Assembly: GCF_963966145.1 (NCBI RefSeq)
Contig: NC_091050.1
Coordinates: 20,398,001-20,462,000 of the forward strand
Source of the DNA: Tenebrio molitor
Taxonomy: Eukaryota > Arthropoda > Insecta > Coleoptera > Tenebrionidae
DNA length: 64,000 bases
Direction of reading: 5' to 3'
Shown here in pieces: positions 21,831 through 31,593 of the stretch. Position 1 is the first letter of the stretch. Each line of letters begins with the position of its first letter. The position numbers and the translations under genes are program-made. The notes below the pieces were generated by a model, which was not told the DNA's origin, did not search any database, and saw only the letters and a program-made list of their open reading frames with translations.

Positions 21831-22628
21831 TGTGTATATGTAGAAACGCCTTATGCATTCGCTTTGCTCGTATATCAATTTTTGTATTCTTACATGTTTT
21901 ATAATAAATATTGTAACATTTTATTTGACCTTGTTTTGAATTATCACCCTAAAAATTTTTTTGGAAGCAGTGCATAGTACAGGATTCAATTTTGCCGCCT
22001 TAGCACGATTACAGGCCTCCAATCAACTTTTTACCGACTCTTCGTAAAACTTTTTTGCGGCAACTATAGATGGCGCCGAAACTTGTTATCCGTTGAATCT
22101 GAGAGAGTGGCCAATCTATTCTCTTCTTTATCTAGGGCGGTAGCGCTTTTTCTGCTGAATGCACCCATGTCTTAAAAACATCACATAACGCTATTATGAA
22201 TTTTGTTCCAAACGTTATGTTCACACTGTATGTTAGCTGATCCGTCAGTGTCAAGCCGTCAACAACCGGCAGTTACAGCTTGACCAGAACAGTTTGGCGC
22301 CTGAGATGCGCCGACCAGGAAACGAGCGAGTGTCTGTAAGACAAGGATGTGGCTACGGTTGTAGGTGCGGTACACTCAACGAAGCAAATCTGCTCAAAAC
22401 AGCCCGGACATGCTGTTCACTTGAAGCTTGAAGCGCTGATTTTAGCCCGATTGTACACGATCTGAACACTTCCAGACACAACAAACAAGTGCGCTCCGCT
22501 AGTGGGCGGGACTTCAGTCCACTGCGTCACTAGCCAAGCTGTTCTGGTCGACCTGTACTCCAGTTGTATAATTTAAAAATTAAATTCAGTATTACCAACT
22601 CAAACAGTCCTTCTTGATCACTCCGCAT
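21831..22628. repeat. Unassigned repeats; end of the 725-2100 TIR family at 22590-22628
   Basis: GCGGCAACTATAGATGGCGC (22055) and TCACATAACGCTATTATGAA (22185) recur at 17918 and 54905. GACCAGAACAG (22282) and CTGTTCTGGTC (22539) form a wide inverted pair. CAGTCCTTCTTGATCACTCC at the right edge is the terminal repeat of the 725-2100 family. No gene was found. Confidence 0.5.
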
Positions 22629-22659
22629 ATTCGAATTTCACAAGTCACTTGGTAGGTAC

Positions 22660-23372
22660 TATTACGACCCAAAAGGCGGGCCGGCCACAAAACACATTTC
22701 TGGTGTCCTGATTGGAGTACGGAAGAGAGAAAGAGACGCCAAAGTTCAAAGACAGCACAACATTTATTGGGTCCTGAATTTACAGGGGCGGCCTGCCCGG
22801 TTCCTGAACATCGCAGGGTGCGATTTTGCAAGTACTGGTCACTCCTGGTTCGGGCTTGGATTGACTTCGCGTGGTTCAGTGAAGCCGAAAGTGGCTCGAG
22901 GGTGGACAGTATCAATTCGCCGGAATGTGTGGTAGCCGCCGACGGAGCTCCTCGGGAGTCGGGGCTCGCTTCCTCCCTGGTTGGGCTTCACCGAGTGGTG
23001 TCTCCACGAGGTGGTACGGCTGGAGAACTGAGTGGTGGGAGTTGAGAGACTCGAGGGAGTCGTGGGTGTTGAGATAAGTCAGACTCTCGATTGAGTCTTG
23101 ATGAAATGTTGATTGAGACTGGAATAGAGTCCTGCTGGTCGCCTGTGGGAACAGTGGAAATTTTCTAGCTGCGAGAGCCGCCATTTTGGTTTCGAGGTCG
23201 TACTTACTTGCGACACTAATACCGTAATTTATCCGTCTTCGACGTTTCCGGTTCCGATCCCTAACTGGATCGCGAGCCTATCTTTTCGCCGGTTATTTTA
23301 ATCGGTCCTTTGACCTTCGCCTCCGGGACGTTATTACACTGAACGCTCGGACACTAATTTTTAACTCGGCCA
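22660..23372 (-). mobile_element. GC-rich block, possible LTR-retroelement 5' region
   Basis: This 0.7-kb block is clearly richer in G+C than its surroundings. On the minus strand a 90-codon frame starts MAALAARKFPLFPQ (23184) in a Ser/Thr/Leu-rich protein. A donor-like CGCAAGTAAGT precedes it. The style is that of the leader and gag start of an LTR element, or of a CpG-rich host promoter and first exon. No LTR pair, primer site or protein match is visible to me. Confidence 0.3.
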
Positions 23373-23377
23373 AACGG

Positions 23378-23672
23378 TACTATTGGGGACACGGAAAACT
23401 GGGCAGATGTGTCATTCAGTTGTCAAAATTTCTAAACCATACCTTAGCTACTCATAACAAGTTGACAGTTTTTTTGAATATATCAATTATAATGACGGTA
23501 AAGGTGCATTTACATTGACACTTTTTGAAATGACTATAACAGACTTGTAGTACAATGAGGGACATGGAATCCTGGGCAGTTCGTTATTGTCATTTCAAAA
23601 AGTGTCAATGTAAATGCACCTTTACCGTCATTATAATTGATATTTTCAAAAAAACTGTCAAATTAACTTACG
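23378..23672. mobile_element. TACTATTGGGG MITE, two partial copies head to head
   Basis: 23378-23546 is a copy in forward orientation. From 23551 the same element begins again in reverse (TACAATGAGGGACATGGAAT) and runs to about 23672. Together they form a large inverted repeat. Confidence 0.8.
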
Positions 23673-23763
23673 TGTTGTTCGGTGGACCTTTGCACAGAAA
23701 AGAGAACGAGTTCTTCATCTTCCTTCTTCCGTTGCGGGTTTTGCGTCTGCGCTCTTCATTAAT

Positions 23764-23842
23764 TAGTGGGGTTTTCCGGACTTGTTAGATCCTTCTAATG
23801 ACCCAGAATTTTTTTGGCAGCTTATATCGGGACCACCCTGTA
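23764..23842. mobile_element. Isolated right end of the 15851-17068 mariner-like element
   Basis: GGACTTGTTAGATCCTTCTA, ATGACCCAGAATTTTTTTGG and CAGCTTATATCGGGACCACC end in CTGTA, matching 16998-17068. Confidence 0.8.
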
Positions 23843-23865
23843 CATGTTCTTTTATAAACATTTTG

Positions 23866-24188
23866 TACAGGGTTATTCTAAATGATTGTAATCGAAGTAG
23901 GCCATGCCCATGTTATTACATTTTTGCCGCTTTCATGTGAACTGTCAGTTTTGTAGCTGTCACTGTCATGTTTTAGGTGAAAAGTGCGATGATGAGGTTT
24001 TTATTTATTTTTGTTAAATTAACGATTGAATCCAGAAATATTGAGTTGTTTTGCACCCAATTTAACTCCCGTGTGTACTCACTTATTCACATAATTTTGA
24101 TGTTTTTTTTAATGTGGAGCGGCAACCATAAATTTTACATTGAGTTTTCACGCCTACTTCGACTACAATCATTTAGAATAACCCTGTA
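23866..24188. mobile_element. 323-bp TA-flanked MITE (CAGGGTTATTCTAAATGATTG)
   Basis: The inverted ends TACAGGGTTATTCTAAATGA and its complement ending at 24188 are about 35 bp. This end type is frequent among insect Tc1/mariner MITEs. It is non-coding. Confidence 0.9.
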
Positions 24189-24216
24189 TAATGTACCAGC
24201 TATAACTTACATATTA

Positions 24217-26455
24217 GGGTAATTGTTCACTTTAACTACTTCTGGAATTTTCGCGTTTTTTCTGGCTAGACAGCCTCAGGGCGTCCTCCTGGATCGTTTC
24301 CCACCACTCAAACCTTGTGCAAATGCCCCATTACCCCGTGACACTAACGGGACAGTGGAGTGAATAGGGGTGCTGGGTGGGTAATAAAATCACGAAAATC
24401 ACGTTAAAAACCTGTAGAACATTTGTTTTCAAGGTCATTTGAAGGTCATTTGAAGGTCATGCAAGGTCAAAGAAGGTAAAATTTTCAACAATAGAAATAC
24501 AATTTTTAGGGTAAGGAAAATATTCGAGGATGTTAATAAAAAGAAATAACAATATCCCAATTCAAGGTAATCGCAATATTAACAAACTTACCTATTTTGT
24601 TTTGGTGTTGAGTTTCCTCTGCCTTACTGCCTGCCATATCCGACTGAATCCGGATCATTGCGTGAGCACATATTTTGCTAGTGTTCATATTTGTAATACG
24701 AAAACCGGGAAATCACAGGTACCATAAGTTTATCGTAAATAATTAAAAACGTACATTTCACCTTGATCGATCACTTATTTTGTCACTAATTATGTGTCCG
24801 TTCAAGTCACAAATACGTCCGATGATGATATCGTAGGCATAATACCTGTTCCGTCTGTTTATGCCTTCTTGTGATTGTAGGGACCAATAAGTGTATAAAT
24901 CTAATATTTTTCGGCACTTGCGATCTGTACACGACGGATTGATCCACAACATACCTTCCACAACGTGTGCAGAAACACCATTTTGGTAACAAAATGCGGC
25001 AATATAAACCCGGTCTCGATATTGTAATTGTAAAAATATTTTTTTTTGCCTCAACAGACGATTTATACGAGGTGGCACATACTTTATCATGTCACAAAAG
25101 AAATTCCAATTGGTAACACTATTACGCGACGCCATTTTCGATAATAATGAAGACGTTTTCTTCATTGACAAAAGAAAACAAGTGATGTGAACTTTGTACG
25201 AGACCTTCCCTTAGGGGTTGCATCACTATGCAACCAACAATAATTTACTAAAAAACGGCCAACGCCCAGCCTCGGATAGACCATAAACGACCAGAATACA
25301 CCTGTTACCTGCCGTGTGATTAAATTGGGGATTCCCATGAGAAGGAGATCATGCATTCTGCTTGGTTTTAAACAAATTGTTTAACGTTCTTTTTTACTTA
25401 ATGATTTTTACATAAACACAGTTATATTTACAGATTATCGCTGATTGGTGCATTTTCGAGAACATAGCCTCGGACCCAGTTTTCACGAAGCTATTTTTTA
25501 CGTTCATTAAAGTATTATTTCAATCACAATAATCATAATAACACCATTAACAGAAAATTTCAATTTTTTATAAACCTTCTCACAAAGAATTTTCATTAAT
25601 GTGGGTTTTTTTACAAAAATCACGAAAAATTGTTGGTAAATGCTTTCACCCCATTGGTCGCCGGGTGGGTGAGGCACTTCAACAAGGAACAAAGAATTAG
25701 ATGAAAGTGGTTACTGTGCGACGTGAGTTGTGCAACGGCCATTTTTTGTGTTTGCTGCATTTTCTGCTGTTATCCATTATTTTGTGACGATGTCGTCTCT
25801 TGCGATCGCTTCCACGTCTGCGGAGCCAACGGAAATACTTGAACGGACACATCATTAGTGACAAAATAAGTGATCGATCAAGGTGAAATGTACGTTTTTA
25901 ATTATTTACGATAAAATGATGGTACCTGTGATTTCCCGGTTTTCGTATTACAAATATGAACACTAGCAAAATATGTGCTCACGCAACGATCCGGATACAG
26001 TCGGATATGGCGGGCAGTGAGGCAGAGGAAACTCAACGCCAAAACAAAAAACAAAATAGGTAAGTTTGTTAATATTGCGATTACCTTGAATTGGGATATT
26101 GTTATTTCTTTTTATTAACATCCTCGAATATTTTCTTTACCCTAAAAATTATATTTCTATTGTTGAAAATTTTACCTTCCTTGACCTTGCATGACCTTGA
26201 CTTACCTTCAAATGACCTTCGCATGACCTTCAAATGACCTTGACAACAAGTGTTCTACAGGTTTTTAACGTGATTTTCGTCATTTTATTACCCACCCAGC
26301 ACCCCTATTCACTCCACTGTCCCGTTAGTGTCACGGGGTAATGGGGCATTTGCACAAGGTTTGAGTGGTGGGAAACGATCCAGGAGGACGCCCTGAGGCT
26401 GTCTAGCCAGAAAAAACGCGAAAATTCCAGAAGTAGTTAAAGTGAACAATTACCC
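24217..26455. mobile_element. Element with about 600-bp TIRs and 6-bp target duplication
   Basis: Arms 24217-24806 and 25838-26455 are inverted copies with GGGTAATTGTTCACTTTAAC at the tips. ATATTA is present directly outside both tips (24211-24216 and 26456-26461). Near the tips both arms carry repeated AAGGTCATTTG motifs. Each arm contains an outward-facing start (ATG at 24637 on - and 26007 on +, MAGSEAEETQ-like) with a GTAAGT donor. The 1-kb centre holds a 137-codon frame on the minus strand. A 6-bp duplication plus long TIRs recalls Polinton/Maverick or Dada elements, but no polymerase, integrase or transposase motif is visible, so the superfamily is open. Confidence 0.8.
24758..25171 (-). 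CDS. ORF inside the long-TIR element (unknown, 137 aa)
   Basis: The frame starts MSMKKTSSLLSKMASR and runs into the left TIR. It contains YIAAFCYQNGVSAHVVEGML and WINPSCTDRKCRKI, with several Cys but no zinc-finger spacing I recognise. A donor-like CAAG|GTGAAATG lies just before the stop, so the product could be longer after splicing. I do not recognise the family. As the only sizeable frame in the element it is the best candidate for an element-encoded protein, possibly a truncated transposase. Confidence 0.4.
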   Translation of the reverse strand: MSMKKTSSLLSKMASRNSVTNWNFFCDMIKYVPPRINRLLRQKKIFLQLQYRDRVYIAAFCYQNGVSAHVVEGMLWINPSCTDRKCRKILDLYTYWSLQSQEGINRRNRYYAYDIIIGRICDLNGHIISDKISDRSR

Positions 26456-26461
26456 ATATTA

Positions 26462-26700
26462 GGTATATTGTTTTGTCAACTTGTCAAGAAATCGCACTAA
26501 ATATAGGTCACTTATAATTTATAAAGTTATAAATAAATAATGGACTGTGCCACGATAATTTTTTTTCTTTTTGGGTCGGCTGCTGGCAATAGTCGCTGGT
26601 AGCTCAGTCTTGGGGCGGGGTCAAAGGGAAAAGTTAACTCGACCCAAAACGATGAAGAGAAAGGGCGCCAGGATCCTCCGGCAGCGCAGAGAATAATAAG
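26462..26700. other. Short unassigned stretch
   Basis: It contains a GC-richer piece (26570-26690) of unknown origin between the long-TIR element and the LINE 3' end. Confidence 0.3.
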
Positions 26701-26703
26701 CAT

Positions 26704-26722
26704 TAATAATAATAATAATAAT
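26704..26722. repeat. (TAA)n microsatellite, LINE tail
   Basis: Six or so TAA units form the 3' tail of the minus-strand LINE. Confidence 0.8.
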
Positions 26723-27550
26723 CATTTATTTGTCCAACAGATTCAAATTCCAATTACAGGACAAAAAATAAAAAGAAATTCAAACCTATCTAAATCTAAT
26801 TCTAAATAATTAGCTCTTCAAGAATGAAAGGTACGAAGAGAAGTTACTTAGCGGAATGACAAGCTTGATTTAGGATCTACAATCAGTGTGTTTTCTAATC
26901 TAAATACTATATCACTATATGAATCAATAAAAAGATCAGAAGTTGCGTTAATTTTGTTTCCCACAGCCTGTAGTTTAACAATTGGTGAATTTAACATGAG
27001 ATTGGTTTTGGCTTTGCGAAACAAAAATAAATTGTGATGCCTTGAATTATACGTTGGTACATACAGACGCAGATATGGTAACAGCTCACTACAGTCAGCT
27101 TTGCCTCTCAGTATATTTAGTAAAAATTTTGTAAAGTTAATACTGCGCCTGTATTCTAAGAGATCAAGTGCACAGATATTTAAGAGTACAGTATGGTTGT
27201 AACCTCTTGCAGGAAAATGACCGTAAACAGTACTGAATATATATTTTGCAGCTTTTCGTTGAACCATCTCAATACGCATTCTCTGGTAATTATAGAATGG
27301 TGACCAAATAAGGACGCAGTACTCTAGTTTTGATCTGATATAAGCGATGTACTCGTACAAGCGTACTAGAACTTCTGAGGATCGGAGACAAAGCGTAGAT
27401 CTAATAATGAAACCCAACATTTTCATAGATGAATTGATGATCAAGTTTATGTCTTCGTTAAAGTTAAGTTTTTCGTCAAATGTCACTCCGAGATCCTTAT
27501 GCTGACTCGTTCTCAACAAAATGGTATTTTGAATGTTGTAATCATAAGCT
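26704..27550 (-). pseudogene. LINE 3' end (Jockey/CR1-like RT C-terminus)
   Basis: The minus-strand frame (27550 to 26848) reads AYDYNIQNTILLRTSQHKDL and LGVTFDEKLNF, then KLEYCVLIWSPFY and RIEMVQRKAAKYIF. These are typical residues after the reverse transcriptase palm in Jockey/CR1-type LINEs. The 3' UTR ends with AAATAAATG and an (ATT)n tail at 26704-26722, as in those LINEs. The 5' part with the catalytic YADD is missing because another element begins at 27551. The remaining frame has no stop until its natural end. Confidence 0.8.
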
Positions 27551-29082
27551 TGTAGTGACCCAGTTTAAAATTTAAATTTTTATTACCGGTACCGCCACGA
27601 GAGCGCGCCATAGTACTAGCGGCTAGACTCTGTACTAAGGGATGAGGTTGGTAATCCTGGGGAGTGGTGAACTCTGCGAGCGGAAATATAGCGGGGGTAA
27701 AGCGGGATCTCGCGCGCGTAGTTGAAGGGGGTAGGTCACTTTTGTTTAGTTTTTCGAAACAAACACACCTTGCGAAGAGCGATCCAAGTTTCTCAAATTT
27801 ATATTTTGTGTTCCCATGAAGAATCCGGCAGTTCCTTTTTTTATCCACACGGGTAATTATTTAGCTCACGTTCGTTGTCCGTTGTTTTTTTTTCTTGGGA
27901 TCAGGACCACGTGGTAAGGGTATGTTGTAGATTTCATTTTGTTGCATGCTGTTTCTTTAAAAAGCGCCCATTTGTTAATTTTAAGCGTTATCTTTCTCCC
28001 GGGAGGTTCATTTTTTGGTAATTTCAAAAATTCGGAGCCGTCGTCCGAACCGCGTGCGTCCATTTTGTTTTTCTTTCACTAACATTCTTTAACGGCACTC
28101 GACCCTCCATATTTTTTGTTTAGTATTGCCAGCGAGTATTGTATTCCTGTTTAAAGCGTTTTATTTTATCGTTATTTAACTTCGCGTTTTGTTCTCCTTT
28201 ATTTTCTCATTGTTTAATGTTGCGTTTTGTTTTGCTTATGTTATCCTTGTTTAATGTTGCGTTTTGTTTTGCTGGATTTTCTCATCGTTTAATGTTACGC
28301 TTTGTTCGATTGAATTAAACTCGGGTTTTTCTTTGTGTTGTTGTTAGATTTCGAAAGAGTTAAAGTAAAATGTTGTAAGTGCGCCCCCATGGGAGTTAGG
28401 TGACAATCAGGAGGTCGGGGGGTTGTTTAGTCAAATTTCTGTGGAAGCTAGGGTTATTTAAAGCCGTTAGCGGGGGCGGACCTAAGTCTTCGCTCATGCG
28501 ACGGCGGGATGTTTTCGTGAAGCTTCCGTCGAGGTTATAGAGATTTCGGGGGCTTGTCGGGAAACGATTGGTTGGGGGACGGTGGAGCTAAATATTCGCT
28601 TATGCTGTTTAGTGATGCTAATCGTACGACCCCGAGGCGCTCTGTCACTCTTGCTTGGTCGGCGAAATAGTCTGACGTTCATTAATACCCCGAATATCTA
28701 TAAACGTCGCTTGATTTCAAGATGACTCAGATTATTCTTCTGAGTCCCCTCGCGGCCGAAAGTTTGTTACCTCCAGCTCTAGGCTCCCGTTGGCGTACCT
28801 TGACCGAGTAGTTCCGAATTAAACATTGTATCTGTCATTAATCGAATTGTAAAATATGAGTAATACCTGGGATACGGTTTTTGAAGAGGGTTTTTCATCC
28901 GTCCCTGTCTGTAATAACTGCCTTATAATTTGTTTACTTGTTTTGCAAGCTTTAACTGTCATTTTGTCTGTCATGTGCCCGTTTTTCTGTTATTTTAAAT
29001 ATTGTTGCATTCATCTTGTCGTTTATCTTTGTGATGTACTCAACTAGTTAATTTCTCGTACTTCGTTAAACTTAATTTCCGA
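27551..29082 (+). mobile_element. LTR-like repeat, copy 1 (TGTAGTGACCC family)
   Basis: It begins TGTAGTGACCCAGTTTAAAA at the break in the LINE and is collinear with 60794-62296 over about 1.5 kb. The third copy at 63508 shares the right half. A TATAAA at 28699 and TCAG initiator at 28727 (28 bp apart) are conserved in all copies. They are followed by a GC-rich leader. This is the layout of an LTR with U3 promoter, R and U5. No partner LTR with matching internal sequence is present, so it may be a solo or truncated LTR. The exact right end is uncertain. Confidence 0.6.
28699..28732 (+). promoter_or_regulatory. TATA box plus TCAG initiator in LTR-like repeat
   Basis: TATAAA (28699-28704) and ACTCAGATT (initiator TCAG 28727-28730) keep 27-28 bp spacing. 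The same pair is at 61917/61945 and 63587/63614, although the sequence between has changed. This fits an arthropod core promoter. Confidence 0.65.
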
Positions 29083-29564
29083 TTACCCAAATATCGTCTT
29101 TCCTGATGTACACTTTATCATTTGCCTTTAAAGGTTTTAAAAACTTAACAGACTTGTCATAATACATCTTTTGTTTACTTTGCCTCCGTACTAACATTTG
29201 ACGTTGTTTTTTAAAATCAATATTCTTTGGAAGTAATAACTTATTTTGGATAGGTATCAGCGTTCTTAACTTTCTATTAAAAAATAGTTCGCACGGCGCA
29301 AAATACAGTAATCTACAGGGGTGTTTCTATAATCTAACAAAGCTAGTTCCAATTCTGTTCTTGACTCTATACATTTTTTAATAATATTCTTAACAGTTTA
29401 AATGGCCCTTTCGACCATTCCGTTTGATTTCGGATATTGAGGACTAGATGTGACATGTTGAAAATTCCACTTTTTAGCAAACTCTTCGAACAAAAATCCT
29501 GCATATTGCGTACCATTATCAGATACTAAAGTTTGTGGAATTCCCAATCTCCCAAAAATATTTT
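29083..29564 (-). pseudogene. Gypsy integrase, C-terminal piece
   Basis: The minus strand reads GRLGIPQTLVSDNGTQYAGF and then SSPQYPKSNGMVERAI. This carries the second catalytic Asp (VSDN) and the Glu (VERA) of the integrase DDE triad. A stop follows within the next codons and the remaining C-terminal part is degraded. Confidence 0.8.
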
Positions 29565-31279
29565 TCGGCCTCTAAATCTGGGAAATATAGCGTTACCTTA
29601 CACTTTAGGTCAAGGGAGGTGCGATTTCCCGTACAATGTCAAAAATTTCTAGTGGAATGTGGGAAAAATCTAGTGGAGTACGGGAAAAATGTGCGGACAC
29701 CGTTGATTTATTCTTTTCACAGTTAATTTAAAATTAAAGTGTCCATACGTTACTTTAATTTGGTGTAAAAAAACACATTTCCCTGTATAATTTTTCCGAT
29801 AAATGTGTTTGTTTAATTTATATCGACCAATAAATAATAATCATAATCGTAACAGGGAAAATACAACCTATTGGGTTGGCAGCTGTATATGTCAAAAAGT
29901 TTGACAATTGTCAGGTATTTCATAAATATCTGCAAAATTGCACAATAAAACTAAACCACAGAAGTTGATATATGGTTTTGTGTACCTACTTTATCCAGTA
30001 CTAGCTGTTAGTGCTAAAGTGCAACTGGAAAATAAAAATAAACAAATCATTCTAACCCCAAAATCTTGTATTCACCTGAAGAAAGATGATTCGTTTTCAC
30101 CAGGAAGTAGTGGTTAAGTACAAGACATTTTAATAATTTGCAACATTATTAACATAATTTATTTTGTAAAATTACAGCTGTAAACATTATTGTTACAATT
30201 CTCCACTTTAGAGAACAATGCAGAAACAATTTGGTAACTGTCAGCTTTATTACTTCTGGGTTGAATGTCAATATGTTGTGGTGCTTCTCTTACGGTACTG
30301 ATGATGGAATTCTCAATGTTGGATGGTTACATTGGAAGCAACTGCTAAAAATTCAAGTAGATTAAAGCACTGTATCGAAGTTTGTGACACAACTCACCAT
30401 TGTTTGAGCTATAGCTGCAACACAGTACATTTTCTTTTTGATGTTGAAGGAAGGCCATCAGTCATCACGAATCATTTTAGGAACTTCAATCTTGTGTCCA
30501 TAGGGCAATCAAGGTTCAAATATTTGTCAATTTTATTTGAAATTGTTTTAATTGTATTAATACCAATTTAACCTGACTTCCATATATTTCTTCACAGTTT
30601 CAACCCAGTTTGGATTGGTAATGGCAAACGATCTACAAATATTGGTTTTTGTGTCAGTTATCAATATAATATCTTGTCTTGACATTTTTCATTTTCAGAG
30701 TATATAACTCCTTTCGGAGACAGGCACCACAAACACCTATTAATAAAACTGCCTGTAATAAAATATGGTTTATTAAAAATTTGTGAATTAAAGAATAGTT
30801 ATTACATACTTTCGTGAAAAAAAATTGTCCTATGTAACGTTGTTTCGATTTTTGTGGTAATAATTCAGAATTTAGTCCTGCCACTAGTTGTACTGCCTCT
30901 GGTGTCACATTTAACTCACTCTATATTATATACTAGACATTTTTTTCACTCGATTAATAAACCAAAATCAAATTTTGAAGCGACCGTGAAAATTTAGCCG
31001 GCAAATAATTTGTTAGGAAAAAAACAAATGAGCGGTCACGGTCGTCAAGGAATTGATTCCACAGCATTCGATTCTTTATTGACGATGTCAAATTCTACAA
31101 TAAAATTAGTCTTGATTTTTAAAAGATTTAATATTTTGGTCAGCCGAAAAGTCTAATACAAATGTCGTACGGGACGTATTTTCCGGCCCTCCAACTAATC
31201 AGGCATTCGGCTGCGCCATCGTGCCCGAAACCAGTTGTCGTGCCGGAAAATTCACATCCCGTACTCTAATGTAAATAAC
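29565..31279 (-). mobile_element. Crypton-like tyrosine recombinase element in gypsy integrase
   Basis: This 1.7-kb insertion separates VIRVLK from GRLGIPQ in the gypsy integrase. TATTTT occurs at both junctions (29559-29564 and 31280-31285), and no terminal inverted repeats are apparent. Lack of TIRs, a short direct repeat and a tyrosine recombinase reading fit a Crypton. GTACGGGA-type motifs recur near both ends (29615-29680 and 31165-31270). Boundaries are accurate to a few bases. Confidence 0.6.
30180..30930 (-). pseudogene. Tyrosine recombinase (Crypton-type) with frameshifts
   Basis: The minus-strand pieces, in order, are ELLPQKSKQRYI (N-terminal region), LLIGVCGACLRKELYTLKMK (box with the first catalytic Arg), TDTKTNICRSFAIT, WVETVKKYMEVR, and near the end IENSI and SKVENCNNNVYSCNF. 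The order and motifs match YR proteins of insect Cryptons and their ZMYM/KIAA1958-like relatives. At least one frameshift falls between the Arg box and TDTK. The His-x-x-Arg and Tyr part is poorly readable, so the protein is inactive. Confidence 0.55.
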
Positions 31280-31285
31280 TATTTT

Positions 31286-31372
31286 AAAACACGAATCACT
31301 GTCTCTGCCGTTATATTATTGACTTTAAACACCTCTACGTATTTAGAAAAATAATCAATAGTGATTAGGAAT
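31286..31372 (-). pseudogene. Gypsy integrase, middle piece
   Basis: This short segment between the Crypton-like insertion and copia reads FLITIDYFSKYVEVFKV and VIRVL on the minus strand. It lies just after the first catalytic Asp of integrase, which is right of copia in GCDLFEYNGDKF. Confidence 0.85.
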
Positions 31373-31495
31373 TGTTGAGAAAGGCAATTAAAGTAGGTTT
31401 ATATTGTGTTTTGTTTTAGTCTCTAAGGTTTCTATGTACAACAAAAATAACAATTAATTAAAATAAAACCTTTTCAAGAGTTCACACTCACAACA
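31373..31495 (+). repeat. Copia 5' LTR
   Basis: 123 bp, TGTTGAGAAAGGC...CTCACAACA, identical by eye to the 3' LTR. Confidence 0.95.
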
Positions 31496-31509
31496 GGTTA
31501 TGGGCCCAG
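31496..31509 (+). promoter_or_regulatory. Copia primer binding site
   Basis: GGTTATGGGCCCAG begins right after the LTR. In copia this site pairs with the internal part of initiator tRNA-Met, not with the tRNA 3' end. Confidence 0.8.
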
Positions 31510-31593
31510 TGAGCGCAGTTCGCGACGAGTAATAAGAGTCATAAGTAAATTAACGAACTTAAAAATACGCGTAATTTGTTCTAACAACGTTCG

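Noticed and set aside
24217..26455. Full Polinton/Maverick
   Set aside because: Far too short, and no polymerase B, integrase, ATPase or capsid gene. Only the TIR length and 6-bp duplication are similar.
26704..26722. Microsatellite as separate feature of interest
   Set aside because: It is the normal tail of the LINE. Similar ATT runs at 21140 and 40145 are ordinary.
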